This document shows, in pieces, positions 26,065 through 35,134 of a DNA stretch of 64,000 nucleotides. The DNA is from an uncultured Pseudomonadota bacterium. GTDB lineage: Bacteria; Pseudomonadota; Alphaproteobacteria; RF32; CAG-239. Made by a program: the position numbers and the translations under genes. Each line of letters opens with the position of its first letter. The first letter of the stretch is position 1. The stretch covers positions 1-64,000 of the forward strand of contig CABUUO010000005.1 in the NCBI GenBank assembly GCA_902494875.1, given 5' to 3'. The notes below the pieces were generated by a model that saw only the letters and a list, made by a program, of their open reading frames with translations, ran no database searches and was not told the DNA's origin.

Positions 26065-26649
26065 TTAAGCCTGAGCCGGATCGGCATGCTCAAAGTTCAG
26101 GAAACCCATAGCCGTCAGGCTGTAGCCAAACTGCTGGGTGATGTTGACATAATTGTGCCACATCTGAAATTCGGAGTGTTTTTCAACGCCGCGAATGGCC
26201 AGTTCGTGGTTCAAGGATTTGTTCAGCCACATTTCGGCATGGCCTTTGGCGATGTCATCGTCAATCTGAGTGTCGAAAAATTCGACATATTCGGCAGCCC
26301 AGCCGCCGATGAGTTCGCCGTTTTTGTCTTTACCCCAGCATACGCCCAAACCGGTGGCAATGGCCTTGTGTTCGTCGCGGCTGGCGCCGTGTCCGGCCAT
26401 AATGACTTCCAAAACCGCTCCGTGTTTGAACTGGCTGACGATTTTGTCGTTAAGCGGGATGATTTTGCCGTGGAGTTCTTTGGGCAAAACGGAAGTGTAG
26501 GGCACAACGTTGAAGTTTTCGATTTTAGCCTGCATCAGAGCCGAATCATAGCAAAAAGTCTCAAACGGCTGCGGCGGAATGCCGTCGTCGGCTTGTCCGG
26601 CACCGCCGGTGATGAATGCGAAAGTAGGGTAACGTACGCCTTGGGTCAT
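26065..26649 (-). CDS. aaxB: pyruvoyl-dependent arginine decarboxylase (AaxB type)
   Basis: The 194-residue proenzyme matches pyruvoyl arginine decarboxylases: the N-terminal FAFITGGAGQADD, the block AKIENFNVVPYTSVLP with the self-cleavage pair Thr52-Ser53, the strand EVIMAGHGASRDEHKAIATG, and IGGWAAEY. Ser53 would become the pyruvoyl group after cleavage. As I recall, the chlamydial enzyme is cut at the same Thr52-Ser53 position. The enzyme turns arginine into agmatine and CO2, taking up a proton. AAGGAG precedes the start. With the antiporter downstream it forms an arginine-dependent acid-resistance or arginine-depletion module. Confidence 0.88.
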   Translation of the reverse strand: MTQGVRYPTFAFITGGAGQADDGIPPQPFETFCYDSALMQAKIENFNVVPYTSVLPKELHGKIIPLNDKIVSQFKHGAVLEVIMAGHGASRDEHKAIATGLGVCWGKDKNGELIGGWAAEYVEFFDTQIDDDIAKGHAEMWLNKSLNHELAIRGVEKHSEFQMWHNYVNITQQFGYSLTAMGFLNFEHADPAQA

Positions 26650-26707
26650 TTTGTTTCTCCTTAATTTTATATGTGAGTTTGTTGTTCGGTTTTAGTCTCT
26701 TTGCGTT

Positions 26708-26713
26708 ATTATA
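26708..26713 (-). promoter_or_regulatory. candidate -10 box of the arginine decarboxylase operon
   Basis: On the minus strand TATAAT lies about 60 bases before the start codon. No convincing -35 hexamer is seen at 16-18 bases, so an activator-dependent promoter is possible. Confidence 0.4.
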
Positions 26714-26894
26714 CCTAATCAGGGCGGAGATGTTTTCAATGCAAGATCCGGATTTCTAAACACTAAGTATAGGTGCCTGTTTTTTATACATTCTGAAATA
26801 TGCACAATTAAAGAAAGCCTTGTTTTTTTATTTTGTTATAGTAACTTTTATGATAATGATGTCTGTAGATTTTTATTTTATAAGGAATAGCTAA

Positions 26895-28061
26895 ATGTTG
26901 TTGAAAAATAAGGCATTAACTGCGGCAATGATGTTTTTGTCATTGACTGCCTGCAAAAAAGAAAACGCGGCGCAGAGTGAAAACGCCCGGCCGATGAGCG
27001 TTGATGTGGTTCAGGTGGAACCGCGCGACATTCCCTTGAGTTTTGAATTTTCGGCACGTGCTCAGGGATCAAAGGAAACGGAAGTCCGGGCCCGGGTCGG
27101 CGGTATTCTGCTGAAGCGCAACTATGTTGAGGGTTCTCAGGTTGAAGAAGGCAGCGTTTTGTTCCAGATAGATCCCGCGCCTTATCAGGTGGCGCTCAGC
27201 CAGGCCAAGGCCAAACTGGCTCAAGCGAATGCCGAACTGAAAAATGCCGAAACGCAGTGGAAGCGTACGGAAGAACTTTATAAGCAGAAATACGCCAGCG
27301 AAAAATCCCGCGACGAAGCCCGCGCCAACTTAGATTCACTGGCTGCGGCAGCACAGCTGGCTCAGGCCGAGGTGGATGCGGCGCAGTTGAATTTGGACTA
27401 TACGACGGTGACGGCGCCGATCAGCGGCATTACCAGCATGGAAGCGCAGTCGGAAGGAAGCCTGATTTCTTCGACCGGCGATGCCAGCCTGCTGACGCAT
27501 ATTACGCAGCTGGATCCGATTTATGTCATTTTTTCGGCTTCGGAAAACGAAATGCTTTCTTTAACCAATATGGTTGACAGCGGCAAAATCAAAAATCCCG
27601 AAAATAAAAGCGAGATTAAGGCTAAGGTGAAATTCAGCAACGATACCTTTTATCCGTTAGACGGCGAAATTAACTTCATTACGCCGAATATTGACGAAAG
27701 TACCGGAACGGTTAAGCTGCGCGCAGTTTTTCCCAATCCGGAAAGAAGGCTGAAACCCGGGCAGTTCCTGCGTCTGGTTATGGAGGGGCTGACCCGCATT
27801 GACGCGCTGGTGGTTCCGCAGGTGGCCGTTCAGCAGGGGGCAAACGGCGCTTACGTTTACCGGGTTAACGACCAGAATGTTGTTGAGGCCGTTAACGTTC
27901 AGACCGGTTTGTCTACTCCCGGCGGCGGCTGGATTATTGACAGCGGATTGAAAGCCGGAGACAAGATTGTGGTCAGCGGCGTGATGAAAGTTCGTCCAGG
28001 AATGACGGTGACGCCGGTCGTCGTTACGCAGAAAACGGATGCCGCAGCTGCGGAAATGTAA
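26895..28061 (+). CDS. acrA: RND efflux periplasmic adaptor lipoprotein (AcrA/MexA type)
   Basis: The 388-residue membrane-fusion protein has a lipoprotein signal with lipobox LTAC (Cys20), a lipoyl/barrel-sandwich region split by an alpha-helical hairpin (ALSQAKAKLAQANAELKNAE...AQLAQAEVDAAQLNLDYTTV), and the beta-barrel strand GEINFITPNIDESTGTVKLRA. It links an inner-membrane RND pump to an outer-membrane channel. The pump gene follows 22 bases downstream. No TolC-type gene is in the window, so the channel must be encoded elsewhere. Confidence 0.93.
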   Translation: MLLKNKALTAAMMFLSLTACKKENAAQSENARPMSVDVVQVEPRDIPLSFEFSARAQGSKETEVRARVGGILLKRNYVEGSQVEEGSVLFQIDPAPYQVALSQAKAKLAQANAELKNAETQWKRTEELYKQKYASEKSRDEARANLDSLAAAAQLAQAEVDAAQLNLDYTTVTAPISGITSMEAQSEGSLISSTGDASLLTHITQLDPIYVIFSASENEMLSLTNMVDSGKIKNPENKSEIKAKVKFSNDTFYPLDGEINFITPNIDESTGTVKLRAVFPNPERRLKPGQFLRLVMEGLTRIDALVVPQVAVQQGANGAYVYRVNDQNVVEAVNVQTGLSTPGGGWIIDSGLKAGDKIVVSGVMKVRPGMTVTPVVVTQKTDAAAAEM

Positions 28062-28083
28062 ATCAGCAAAAGGAAAATAAGTT

Positions 28084-31000
28084 ATGTTTTCAAAGTTTTT
28101 TATCGACCGGCCGATCTTTGCAACGGTAATCTCGTTAATTATTGTTTTGGCCGGCCTGGTGGCGATGAAGGTGCTGCCGATTGAACAGTATCCGAACATC
28201 GTTCCGACCGAGATCCAGGTTTCGGCGGTTTATCCCGGCGCAACGGCAGAGGTTTTGGCAGATACGGTCGCCGCGCCGATTGAACAGGAAATCAACGGCG
28301 TTAAGAATATGATTTATATGTATTCCAACGCAACGTCTTCCGGTTATCTGACCATCGGTGTGGTTTTTGACATCGGAACCGATCCCGATCAGGCGACAAT
28401 TGACGTTAACAATAAAGTGCAGGCGGCAGCTTCCAAACTTCCGAGTGAGGTGACCAAACAGGGCGTGACTGTAGAACAGAAGTCAAACTCCATTCTGCAG
28501 GTTATTACGATGCGTTCGACGACTGACCGCTACAACACGGTTTATGTGTCCAATTACGCTTTGTTGAACGTACTGGATGAAATCAAACGTATTAAGGGCG
28601 TGGGCAGCGCTTCGCTGTTTGCCAGCCAAGATTATTCAATGCGTATCTGGCTGTCGCCGGACAAGCTTGCCGACTATAATATGACGCCGCAGGACGTTAT
28701 TTCGGCCATTCAGGAGCAAAACTCGCAGTTTGCCGCCGGACAGTTCGGACAGGAGCCGATGGACGAAAGCGTGGCGTTTACATATTCGGTTAACACCAAA
28801 GGCCGTCTGGTTGACGAGAAAGAGTTTGGAAACATTATTTTGCGGACGGATGACAAAGGCGGTATGCTGCGTTTGAAAGACGTGGCCAGAATCGAGCTTG
28901 GCGCTCAGGACTACAGCGTCAGCTCAACTTTTAACGGAGAGCCTTCGGTAGCGTTTGCCGTTTATTTGCAGCCGGGTGCCAACGCTTTGGAAACTGCCGG
29001 TTTGGTCAAAGCTAAAATGGCCGAACTGTCTAAGAACTTTCCTCAGGGTATCACTTATGAAATCCCTTATGACACGACTCTGTTTGTGAACGTGTCGATT
29101 GATGAGGTGATTCATACGTTTTTTGAAGCCGTTTTGCTGGTTATTGTCGTGGTTTATCTGTTTCTGCAGAATATGCGCGCGACGCTGATTCCGATTTTGG
29201 CGGTGCCGGTTTCGATTATCGGCGCATTTGCCGGAATGTATGTCTTGGGATTTTCCATCAACCTGTTGACGCTGTTCGGTTTGATTTTGGCAATCGGTAT
29301 CGTGGTGGATGACGCGATTATCGTGTTGGAAAACGTCGAACGTCTGATGACTGAGGAAAAACTGTCTCCCAAAGAAGCGGCAATTAAGGCGATGAAAGAA
29401 GTTTCGGGGCCGGTGGTCGCCGTGGCGCTGGTTTTGTCTTCGGTCTTTCTGCCGATTGCGTTTTTGGGCGGTATGACCGGTGTTATGTACAAGCAGTTTT
29501 CGGTTACAATCGCAGTTTCGGTACTTATTTCCGCGCTGGTGGCTTTGACGCTGACGCCGGCTTTGTGCGCGTTGATTATCAAACCCGAACATGCACATCG
29601 CGAACCTTCGGGCTTTTTCAAATGGTTTAACAATTTCTTTGACAGCGTGACCAATTGGTATCTTGCCGGAGTTAAATTTTTTCTAGAAAACAGAAAAACC
29701 GCGGTATTGGGTTTTATTGCCGTAATTGCCGCCATTTTATGGCTGTTTAAGGTGATTCCCGGCGGGCTGGTTCCGAACGAAGATCAGGGCAATCTGCTGA
29801 TGGCCTACAGTATGCCGGAAGCTTCGTCGCTGCCGCGGACGGAGAAGTTTACGTCCAAAGTCGGCGAAATGGTTAAGAGCAATCCCAATGTTGAAGACGT
29901 GTTGACGATTAACGGCTATAATATGCTTTCTTCCAGCCAGAACACTTATTCCGGCATCAGTTTCATTACGCTGAAAGACTGGGATTTGCGGACAAAGGCC
30001 AACCAGTCTGCCGATGCTTTGTCCAAAGTGTTCACGGGCATGGGGCTGAGCCAGCCCGAAGGTATTGGTTATGCCTTCAGTATGCCGCCGATTATGGGTA
30101 TGAGTACGTCCGGCGGTTTCGAAGGATATATTCAGAACCGCGCCGGCAAATCTTCCGAAGAACTGATGGCTAAAACACAGGAGTTTCTTGATGCGGCGAA
30201 CAAGCGTCCGGAGCTGACAAACGTAAAGACCACGTTTTCGGTCAGCACGCCGCAGTACCGTATTGATTTGGACCGTGAAAAAGCCCGGGTGCTGAATGTG
30301 CCGATTAATGCGATTTATGCGGTGATGCAGTCGACGTTCGGCAGTCTGTATGTCAATGACTTTACTTATATGGGACGCAATTTCCGCGTGACTTTGCAGT
30401 CGGAATCCAAATTCCGCCGCACGCCCGATGATTTGCGTTATGTTTATGTAAAGTCCAACAGCGGGCAGTTGGTGCCATTGTCTACGTTAGTTAATGTCGA
30501 GCGGGTTACGGGACCGGAACTGGTTAACCGTTTTAACATTTTTCCTGCTGCCAAGATTTTGGGAGATCCGGCTGCCGGATATTCTTCCGGTCAGGCGATT
30601 GCCGCGATGGAGGAAGTGGCGCAGCAGGTTCTGGGCGAAGATTATTCCCTGTCTTGGATCGGTTCTGCCTATCAGGAGAAACTGACCGGCGGCGCGTCTA
30701 CGCAGGCTTTTGTTTTCGGTCTGATTATGATTTTCCTGATTTTGTCGGCGCAGTATGAAAAATGGTCTTTGCCGATTGTGGTTATCTTGTCGGTGCCGTT
30801 TGCGGTGCTGGGCGCATTGCTGGCGACATATGTCCGCGGTATTGAAAACGATCTGTATTTTCAGGTCGGTCTGGTGACGTTAATCGGTTTGGCCGCCAAA
30901 AACGCCATTTTGATTGTTGAGTTTGCGGTAATGAAGGTTCAGGAAGGGCTGAATTATGCCGAAGCGGCAATTGAGGCGGCCAAACTGCGTTTTCGTCCGA

Positions 31001-31260
31001 TTGTGATGACTTCGCTGGCCTTTACTTTCGGCGTTTTGCCGCTGGCCATTTCAACCGGTGCCGGCGCGGGCAGCCGTCATGCCATCGGTACCGGTATGAT
31101 CGGCGGTATGATTTTATCGACGTTTGTGGCTACGTTGTTCGTACCGATGATGTTTGCCATTATCGGCGAAACGTTTGACGAAGAAAACATCAAACTGCGC
31201 AAGATAAACAAACGAGCCAAAGAACGCGGCCGTCCGGCGCTGAAGCGTCAGTTTAAGTAA
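28084..31260 (+). CDS. acrB: RND multidrug efflux transporter (AcrB/MexB, HAE1 type)
   Basis: The 1058-residue protein is a full-length HAE1 pump with 12 membrane segments and two large periplasmic loops. It starts with MFSKFFIDRPIFATVISLII, typical of AcrB. The proton-relay acids are seen in GIVVDDAIIVLENVER (TM4) and the relay Lys in GLAAKNAILIVEFA (TM10). It exports drugs, bile salts, detergents or dyes using the proton gradient. AGGAAAAT precedes the start, and it is co-transcribed with the adaptor. No local regulator gene (AcrR/MexR type) is adjacent. Confidence 0.96.
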   Translation: MFSKFFIDRPIFATVISLIIVLAGLVAMKVLPIEQYPNIVPTEIQVSAVYPGATAEVLADTVAAPIEQEINGVKNMIYMYSNATSSGYLTIGVVFDIGTDPDQATIDVNNKVQAAASKLPSEVTKQGVTVEQKSNSILQVITMRSTTDRYNTVYVSNYALLNVLDEIKRIKGVGSASLFASQDYSMRIWLSPDKLADYNMTPQDVISAIQEQNSQFAAGQFGQEPMDESVAFTYSVNTKGRLVDEKEFGNIILRTDDKGGMLRLKDVARIELGAQDYSVSSTFNGEPSVAFAVYLQPGANALETAGLVKAKMAELSKNFPQGITYEIPYDTTLFVNVSIDEVIHTFFEAVLLVIVVVYLFLQNMRATLIPILAVPVSIIGAFAGMYVLGFSINLLTLFGLILAIGIVVDDAIIVLENVERLMTEEKLSPKEAAIKAMKEVSGPVVAVALVLSSVFLPIAFLGGMTGVMYKQFSVTIAVSVLISALVALTLTPALCALIIKPEHAHREPSGFFKWFNNFFDSVTNWYLAGVKFFLENRKTAVLGFIAVIAAILWLFKVIPGGLVPNEDQGNLLMAYSMPEASSLPRTEKFTSKVGEMVKSNPNVEDVLTINGYNMLSSSQNTYSGISFITLKDWDLRTKANQSADALSKVFTGMGLSQPEGIGYAFSMPPIMGMSTSGGFEGYIQNRAGKSSEELMAKTQEFLDAANKRPELTNVKTTFSVSTPQYRIDLDREKARVLNVPINAIYAVMQSTFGSLYVNDFTYMGRNFRVTLQSESKFRRTPDDLRYVYVKSNSGQLVPLSTLVNVERVTGPELVNRFNIFPAAKILGDPAAGYSSGQAIAAMEEVAQQVLGEDYSLSWIGSAYQEKLTGGASTQAFVFGLIMIFLILSAQYEKWSLPIVVILSVPFAVLGALLATYVRGIENDLYFQVGLVTLIGLAAKNAILIVEFAVMKVQEGLNYAEAAIEAAKLRFRPIVMTSLAFTFGVLPLAISTGAGAGSRHAIGTGMIGGMILSTFVATLFVPMMFAIIGETFDEENIKLRKINKRAKERGRPALKRQFK

Positions 31261-31270
31261 ACGGACAAAG

Positions 31271-31307
31271 AAAAAATCCCTTGCCGGCGGAGGCAGGGGA
31301 TTTTTTA
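31271..31307. terminator. terminator after acrB
   Basis: AAAATCCCTTGCC and GGCAGGGGATTTT around a short GGCGGA loop, with A- and T-runs on both sides. It may also serve the convergent gene ending at 31329. Confidence 0.85.
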
Positions 31308-31328
31308 TTTCTCGGGTAATAATTTTTT

Positions 31329-31622
31329 TTATTCTTCCTCGTAGAGAGAGAATAAAGTTTCGCTTTTTTCTACGTTCTCAAGATAGGTTTCTCCATTATC
31401 GATAACCTTCTGAAGAACATCGTTCTGTGCCTCCAGTTTGTCGATGAATGCCTGACGTTTCTTTTCGCCTTTGGCTTCTTCGTCTTTAATGGCGGCTTCA
31501 TTTTTCTCGATGGTCTCGCGGGCAGTGTCAATGAGGGTTTCGATTAATTCATCTGTCGCTTTGATGTTCTCGAATTCTCCCTGAGACAATGCTTCTAGAA
31601 TTTTTTTCTCTTTTGCTGTCAT
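31329..31622 (-). CDS. small coiled-coil protein, function unknown
   Basis: The 97-residue product from ATG 31622 (MTAKEKKILEALSQGE) is almost wholly charged and helical, with long Glu/Lys heptad-like stretches, and no enzyme motif. The frame is open 33 codons further upstream to 31721. That would add a hydrophobic segment (STFFLMLSGHCLFLLTQ), so a membrane-anchored form cannot be excluded. I prefer 31622 because a promoter-like region overlaps the earlier ATG and the A-rich SD-less leader TTAACTCAAAAAAA lies at -24. Confidence 0.55.
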   Translation of the reverse strand: MTAKEKKILEALSQGEFENIKATDELIETLIDTARETIEKNEAAIKDEEAKGEKKRQAFIDKLEAQNDVLQKVIDNGETYLENVEKSETLFSLYEEE

Positions 31623-31798
31623 AGCTATTTTGTTTTTTTGAGTTAATAAAAAAAGGCAATGACCGGAAAGCATCAGGAAAAAGGTTGAGACCGATTTTGA
31701 TAAGATTCCAATAATTGCCATAATATAAGTTTATAAATTATATATAGCACACTTTATGGACAAAATTAAGTTTTTTTTTGTGAAAGTTTTGTTACAAA

Positions 31799-31829
31799 CA
31801 AAAATCCCCGTTCAGGAGAGCGGGGATTT
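31799..31829 (-). terminator. terminator past the cyclophilin gene
   Basis: AAATCCCCG and CGGGGATTT form the stem around TTCAGGAGAG; on the minus strand it is followed by a T-run. Confidence 0.8.
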
Positions 31830-31906
31830 GGGAGATTTTGAGTGTGTTTTAGGAATTTATAATTTCATCTTAACACAAAATTATCAAATGTCAGGTTAAA
31901 CTTTTA

Positions 31907-32527
31907 TTACAAATCGGCAATCACAAACATGCTGATGATTTCGTCCGGTTTGCTTACAGCGCCGTTGGGTGCGGTTCCCTTTTTGATATTGTCAACATAT
32001 TCCATGCCGGAGGTGACTTCGCCCCAGACGGTATATTGTCCGTTCAGCCAGTCGCAATTGTCATAACATATAAAAAACTGACTGTCGGCCGAATCCGGCA
32101 TCATCGAGCGAGCCATGGAAACAGTGCCGCGCTTGTGCGGGATTTTGTTGAATTCGGCTTTGAGTTTGTGGCCTGAGCCGCCGGTTCCGTTGCCGTAGGG
32201 ACAGCCGGTCTGTGCCATAAAACCATCAATGACGCGGTGAAATTTCAAACCGTTATAAAAGCCTGAGCGAACCAGTTCTTTTATGCGCGCAACATGATTG
32301 GGTGCCGCATCCGGAAACATTTCAATGACTACATCGCCATCTTTCAATTTTAAGACCAGCGCGTTTTCAGGGTCTTTAACCTGATAGGAATGTTTAATCT
32401 TTTTAGTTCTGGTTTTGCTGACCGAAAGCTTTTTGGTATCTTCTTTCGGCAGTCTCTTGGTCTTTTTGTCGTCGAGTTTTTGCGGTTCTTTGCCCTTTAA
32501 AAGTTTGGGCGCTTTTTTTTCGGCCAT
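31907..32527 (-). CDS. cyclophilin-type peptidyl-prolyl cis-trans isomerase
   Basis: The 206-residue protein has a Lys-rich, probably disordered N-terminus of about 50 residues. A compact cyclophilin domain follows: GFYNGLKFHRVIDGFMAQTG with the catalytic Arg, Phe and Gln, then SMARSMMPDSADSQFFICY, and WGEVTSGMEYVDNI. It catalyses proline isomerisation during folding. There is no signal peptide, so it is cytoplasmic; the basic tail may bind RNA, ribosomes or acidic partners (inference). AAGGAAAAC lies before the start. Confidence 0.92.
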   Translation of the reverse strand: MAEKKAPKLLKGKEPQKLDDKKTKRLPKEDTKKLSVSKTRTKKIKHSYQVKDPENALVLKLKDGDVVIEMFPDAAPNHVARIKELVRSGFYNGLKFHRVIDGFMAQTGCPYGNGTGGSGHKLKAEFNKIPHKRGTVSMARSMMPDSADSQFFICYDNCDWLNGQYTVWGEVTSGMEYVDNIKKGTAPNGAVSKPDEIISMFVIADL

Positions 32528-32616
32528 TTTTGTTTTCCTTTACTTTGAAGTGTTTTTAATCATTTTGTTAATGATTATATAGGAATTGAATTTTGGTTTT
32601 GCCATTATCCCGAAAA

Positions 32617-33579
32617 TTATTTTTTGCCAAAGTTGAGAACAAAGTCTACTCTTTCTTCCGGCGAAAGATCTTTGGGATAGTAGTGTTCAATGCGTTTTAA
32701 CACGCCTTCAATGCCTTTGCCGTTGGCAATCTGGATGGCAAGTCCCGGACGCGCGTTTAATTCCAGCATCATGGGGCCTTTGTCGGCGTCCAATACAATG
32801 TCGGCGCCCAGATACCCCAGACCGGTCATTTCATAAGCTTTGGCGCCGATAATCAGGTGTTCGCGCCAGTGCGGCACCTGAATGCGGCTGAGTTCGGCTC
32901 CGGTATCCGGATGGTTGGTAAGCGGAAGATTGTTCATTACCGCTTTTAAGGCGTAACCGCCGGAAATGTCCAGGCCGACGCCGACCGCACCCTGATGAAG
33001 ATTGGCCCGGCCGCCGGAAGCTTTGGTGGCAAGACGCATCATGGCCATGGCAGGATAACCCTTGTAAACAATGACTCTGACGTCGGGAATGCCCTGGTAG
33101 CTGTAATCTTTGAAAATGTTGCTGAAGTGGACGAGTTCTTCAATGACGGCGACGTCGTATTGTCCGCCCAGACTGTAGAGGCCGCTTAATACATTGGAAA
33201 TGTGCTGATAGACTTCGTTAAAGGTTAGCGTGTCTCCAGAGGCCTTGACGAAACAGTCAGGCGAGAAAGATTTGATGACCAGAACGCCTTTGCCGCCGGA
33301 ACCGTGCGCGGGTTTGATGACAAAGTCTTTGGCGGTGCCGATAATATGCAGCAGGTCTTTGACCTGATACTGGTGTTCAATGACTCCGATCAGGCCGGGG
33401 GTGGTGATTCCATATTTTGCTGCCAGAGTTTTGGTTTGAACCTTGTCATCGACCAGAGGATAGAGGCGGCGGTTGTTGTATTTGCCTATAAATTTGTAAT
33501 TGCGGCAGTTCATTCCCAATACGCCGGCCTTATGCAGGCTGGACGGAGAGGCAAAAGATGAAAAAAATTCTTTGAACAT
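32617..33579 (-). CDS. RimK-like alpha-L-glutamate-ligase-type ATP-grasp protein
   Basis: The 320-residue protein is an ATP-grasp enzyme of the RimK-related group that travels with inactive-transglutaminase/7TM genes. Seen are FVIKPAHGSGGKGVLVI (nucleotide loop), VIEELVHFSN, DVRVIVYKGYPAMAMMRL and the metal site MLELNARPGLAIQIANG. The group is predicted to add glutamate or similar amino acids to a peptide or other acceptor. It is the last gene of a three-gene operon, starting one base after the 7TM gene stop. The acceptor substrate is unknown. Confidence 0.85.
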   Translation of the reverse strand: MFKEFFSSFASPSSLHKAGVLGMNCRNYKFIGKYNNRRLYPLVDDKVQTKTLAAKYGITTPGLIGVIEHQYQVKDLLHIIGTAKDFVIKPAHGSGGKGVLVIKSFSPDCFVKASGDTLTFNEVYQHISNVLSGLYSLGGQYDVAVIEELVHFSNIFKDYSYQGIPDVRVIVYKGYPAMAMMRLATKASGGRANLHQGAVGVGLDISGGYALKAVMNNLPLTNHPDTGAELSRIQVPHWREHLIIGAKAYEMTGLGYLGADIVLDADKGPMMLELNARPGLAIQIANGKGIEGVLKRIEHYYPKDLSPEERVDFVLNFGKK

Positions 33580-33580
33580 C

Positions 33581-35119
33581 TTATTTTCTCTCAGCTATCG
33601 GTGAGAATCTCTTGAGTTCGGTCAACCGGTATCCGGTATAGGTGCCGAGCAGCATGACGATAAACAAGATGACCAGATTTAGTTCGTTGAAGGCAAACAT
33701 AATATGGCGAATGGTTTCGCTGCTGATGATGAAGTAAGTGACAATTGCCGCAACAAGGCTGTTGAACACTTGTTTTCCGGCATTTATCGGACCGTCTTCT
33801 TCCCAGGTGATGGAGGCGCGTTCAATAATCCAGGCCATAATGATGATCGGAAAAAAGGCCGCTGCGGAAACCAGATCAAACTTGAGCTTATAGCCTATAA
33901 TGGTAAACGCCTGCATAATCAGAATGACAAAGATGACGACGGCGGAGATCCTCGGCACCAAGAGCAGGTTGAGTTTTGAAAGCACTGCTCTCAAGATCAG
34001 ACCGATGGCAATAATCATGGCAAAACAAAGCAGTCCGGAGCCAAAACCAGTCTTAATCAGCGCCATGGAGAGCAGCATCGGGGTAAAGGTTCCCATGGTG
34101 GTCAGGCCGATGACATTGCGAATCAGTACGATGACCAAGATACCCAGCGGAAAAATCATCAGCCATTTAAGCGTATTTTGTTCAACGACCGGAAGATTGT
34201 AAATGGAATAGTCAAACATGGTTTTCTGTTTGGCAATAGAGGCTCTTTTGCCGGCAAGGTTGATAGATGACGTAACTGATTTTATAACCGAAAACTTAAC
34301 GACGGAATCTTCACCGCCTTCAACGTCGAGCAGCGAACTGCCGCCGCGCTGGAACAAAATGAAATCAGACGGCACCCCGATGGAAGCGTCGGCGGGATTA
34401 TAAGTCCGCCATTTGCCGTTAGTGTAGGCTTCCAGCATCAAATCGGCGGAAAATGCCTTTTTGTTTTCGGCCAGTTTGATGCCGCGCGAAGTGCGGGAAG
34501 GGATGTTTTTAAGCGCCAGAAGACTGCGGATGGCTTCAACGGTGTCTTTGGCGTTTTTCTGCAACGGGAGAAAAGCCAGAACATTGGCATCAGGCGTGGG
34601 TTGATTGAACAGGTTGATAAGCTGCTGGACTTCGTTTCCGGGCATATTCCGGGCTGCTTTAAGTATTTTTTTAGCCGTAGCCATGGTCTGGTCGTCAAAA
34701 TAAGGCTGTTTGGGAGCTTGCGGCGCCGGGGCTTTGGTTTTGCCTTTGGCGTCCTGATTGTCAAAAAGCATAACCCGGTAATAGATGTCCTGTTTGCCTT
34801 GTTTGGCCGGAGAGGTCAGAACAAGTCTGTTAGATTCACCTTTTATTCTTTTGGTTTTATAACCCTCTGCAATGACATCCTGTTCCAAAATCTTAAAATT
34901 ATTGTTTTCCGACGGCGTAGTCAGAGAAACCTTGATCGGGTCGCCGGTCGGCATAAAAGAGACGTGCGCCTCAATGGTCCAGACGTCGGATACCTGTTTG
35001 GGAGTGAAGCCGAAGCCCCAGTATTTGATTTTGTAATAGATGCTGTAACCGGCAAAAGCGGAAGATAGCAGCAAAAGAAAAGTTAAGATGCAGCGGACGG
35101 TAAAAAATTTTTTCAGCAT
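33581..35119 (-). CDS. inactive transglutaminase fused to a 7TM domain
   Basis: The 512-residue protein has an N-terminal membrane helix, a periplasmic region with a transglutaminase-like core (about 150-260) and about seven hydrophobic segments from residue 320 to the end. The core keeps the strand AIRSLLALKNIPSRTSRG and the block NGKWRTYNPAD, but the expected catalytic Cys and His are absent, as in the named family. It should display a peptide-binding domain in the periplasm while the 7TM part sits in the inner membrane. It is flanked in the operon by a retropepsin-like lipoprotein and the glutamate-ligase-like enzyme. Confidence 0.85.
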   Translation of the reverse strand: MLKKFFTVRCILTFLLLLSSAFAGYSIYYKIKYWGFGFTPKQVSDVWTIEAHVSFMPTGDPIKVSLTTPSENNNFKILEQDVIAEGYKTKRIKGESNRLVLTSPAKQGKQDIYYRVMLFDNQDAKGKTKAPAPQAPKQPYFDDQTMATAKKILKAARNMPGNEVQQLINLFNQPTPDANVLAFLPLQKNAKDTVEAIRSLLALKNIPSRTSRGIKLAENKKAFSADLMLEAYTNGKWRTYNPADASIGVPSDFILFQRGGSSLLDVEGGEDSVVKFSVIKSVTSSINLAGKRASIAKQKTMFDYSIYNLPVVEQNTLKWLMIFPLGILVIVLIRNVIGLTTMGTFTPMLLSMALIKTGFGSGLLCFAMIIAIGLILRAVLSKLNLLLVPRISAVVIFVILIMQAFTIIGYKLKFDLVSAAAFFPIIIMAWIIERASITWEEDGPINAGKQVFNSLVAAIVTYFIISSETIRHIMFAFNELNLVILFIVMLLGTYTGYRLTELKRFSPIAERK

Positions 35120-35134
35120 ATTTGTTTTTTCTCT

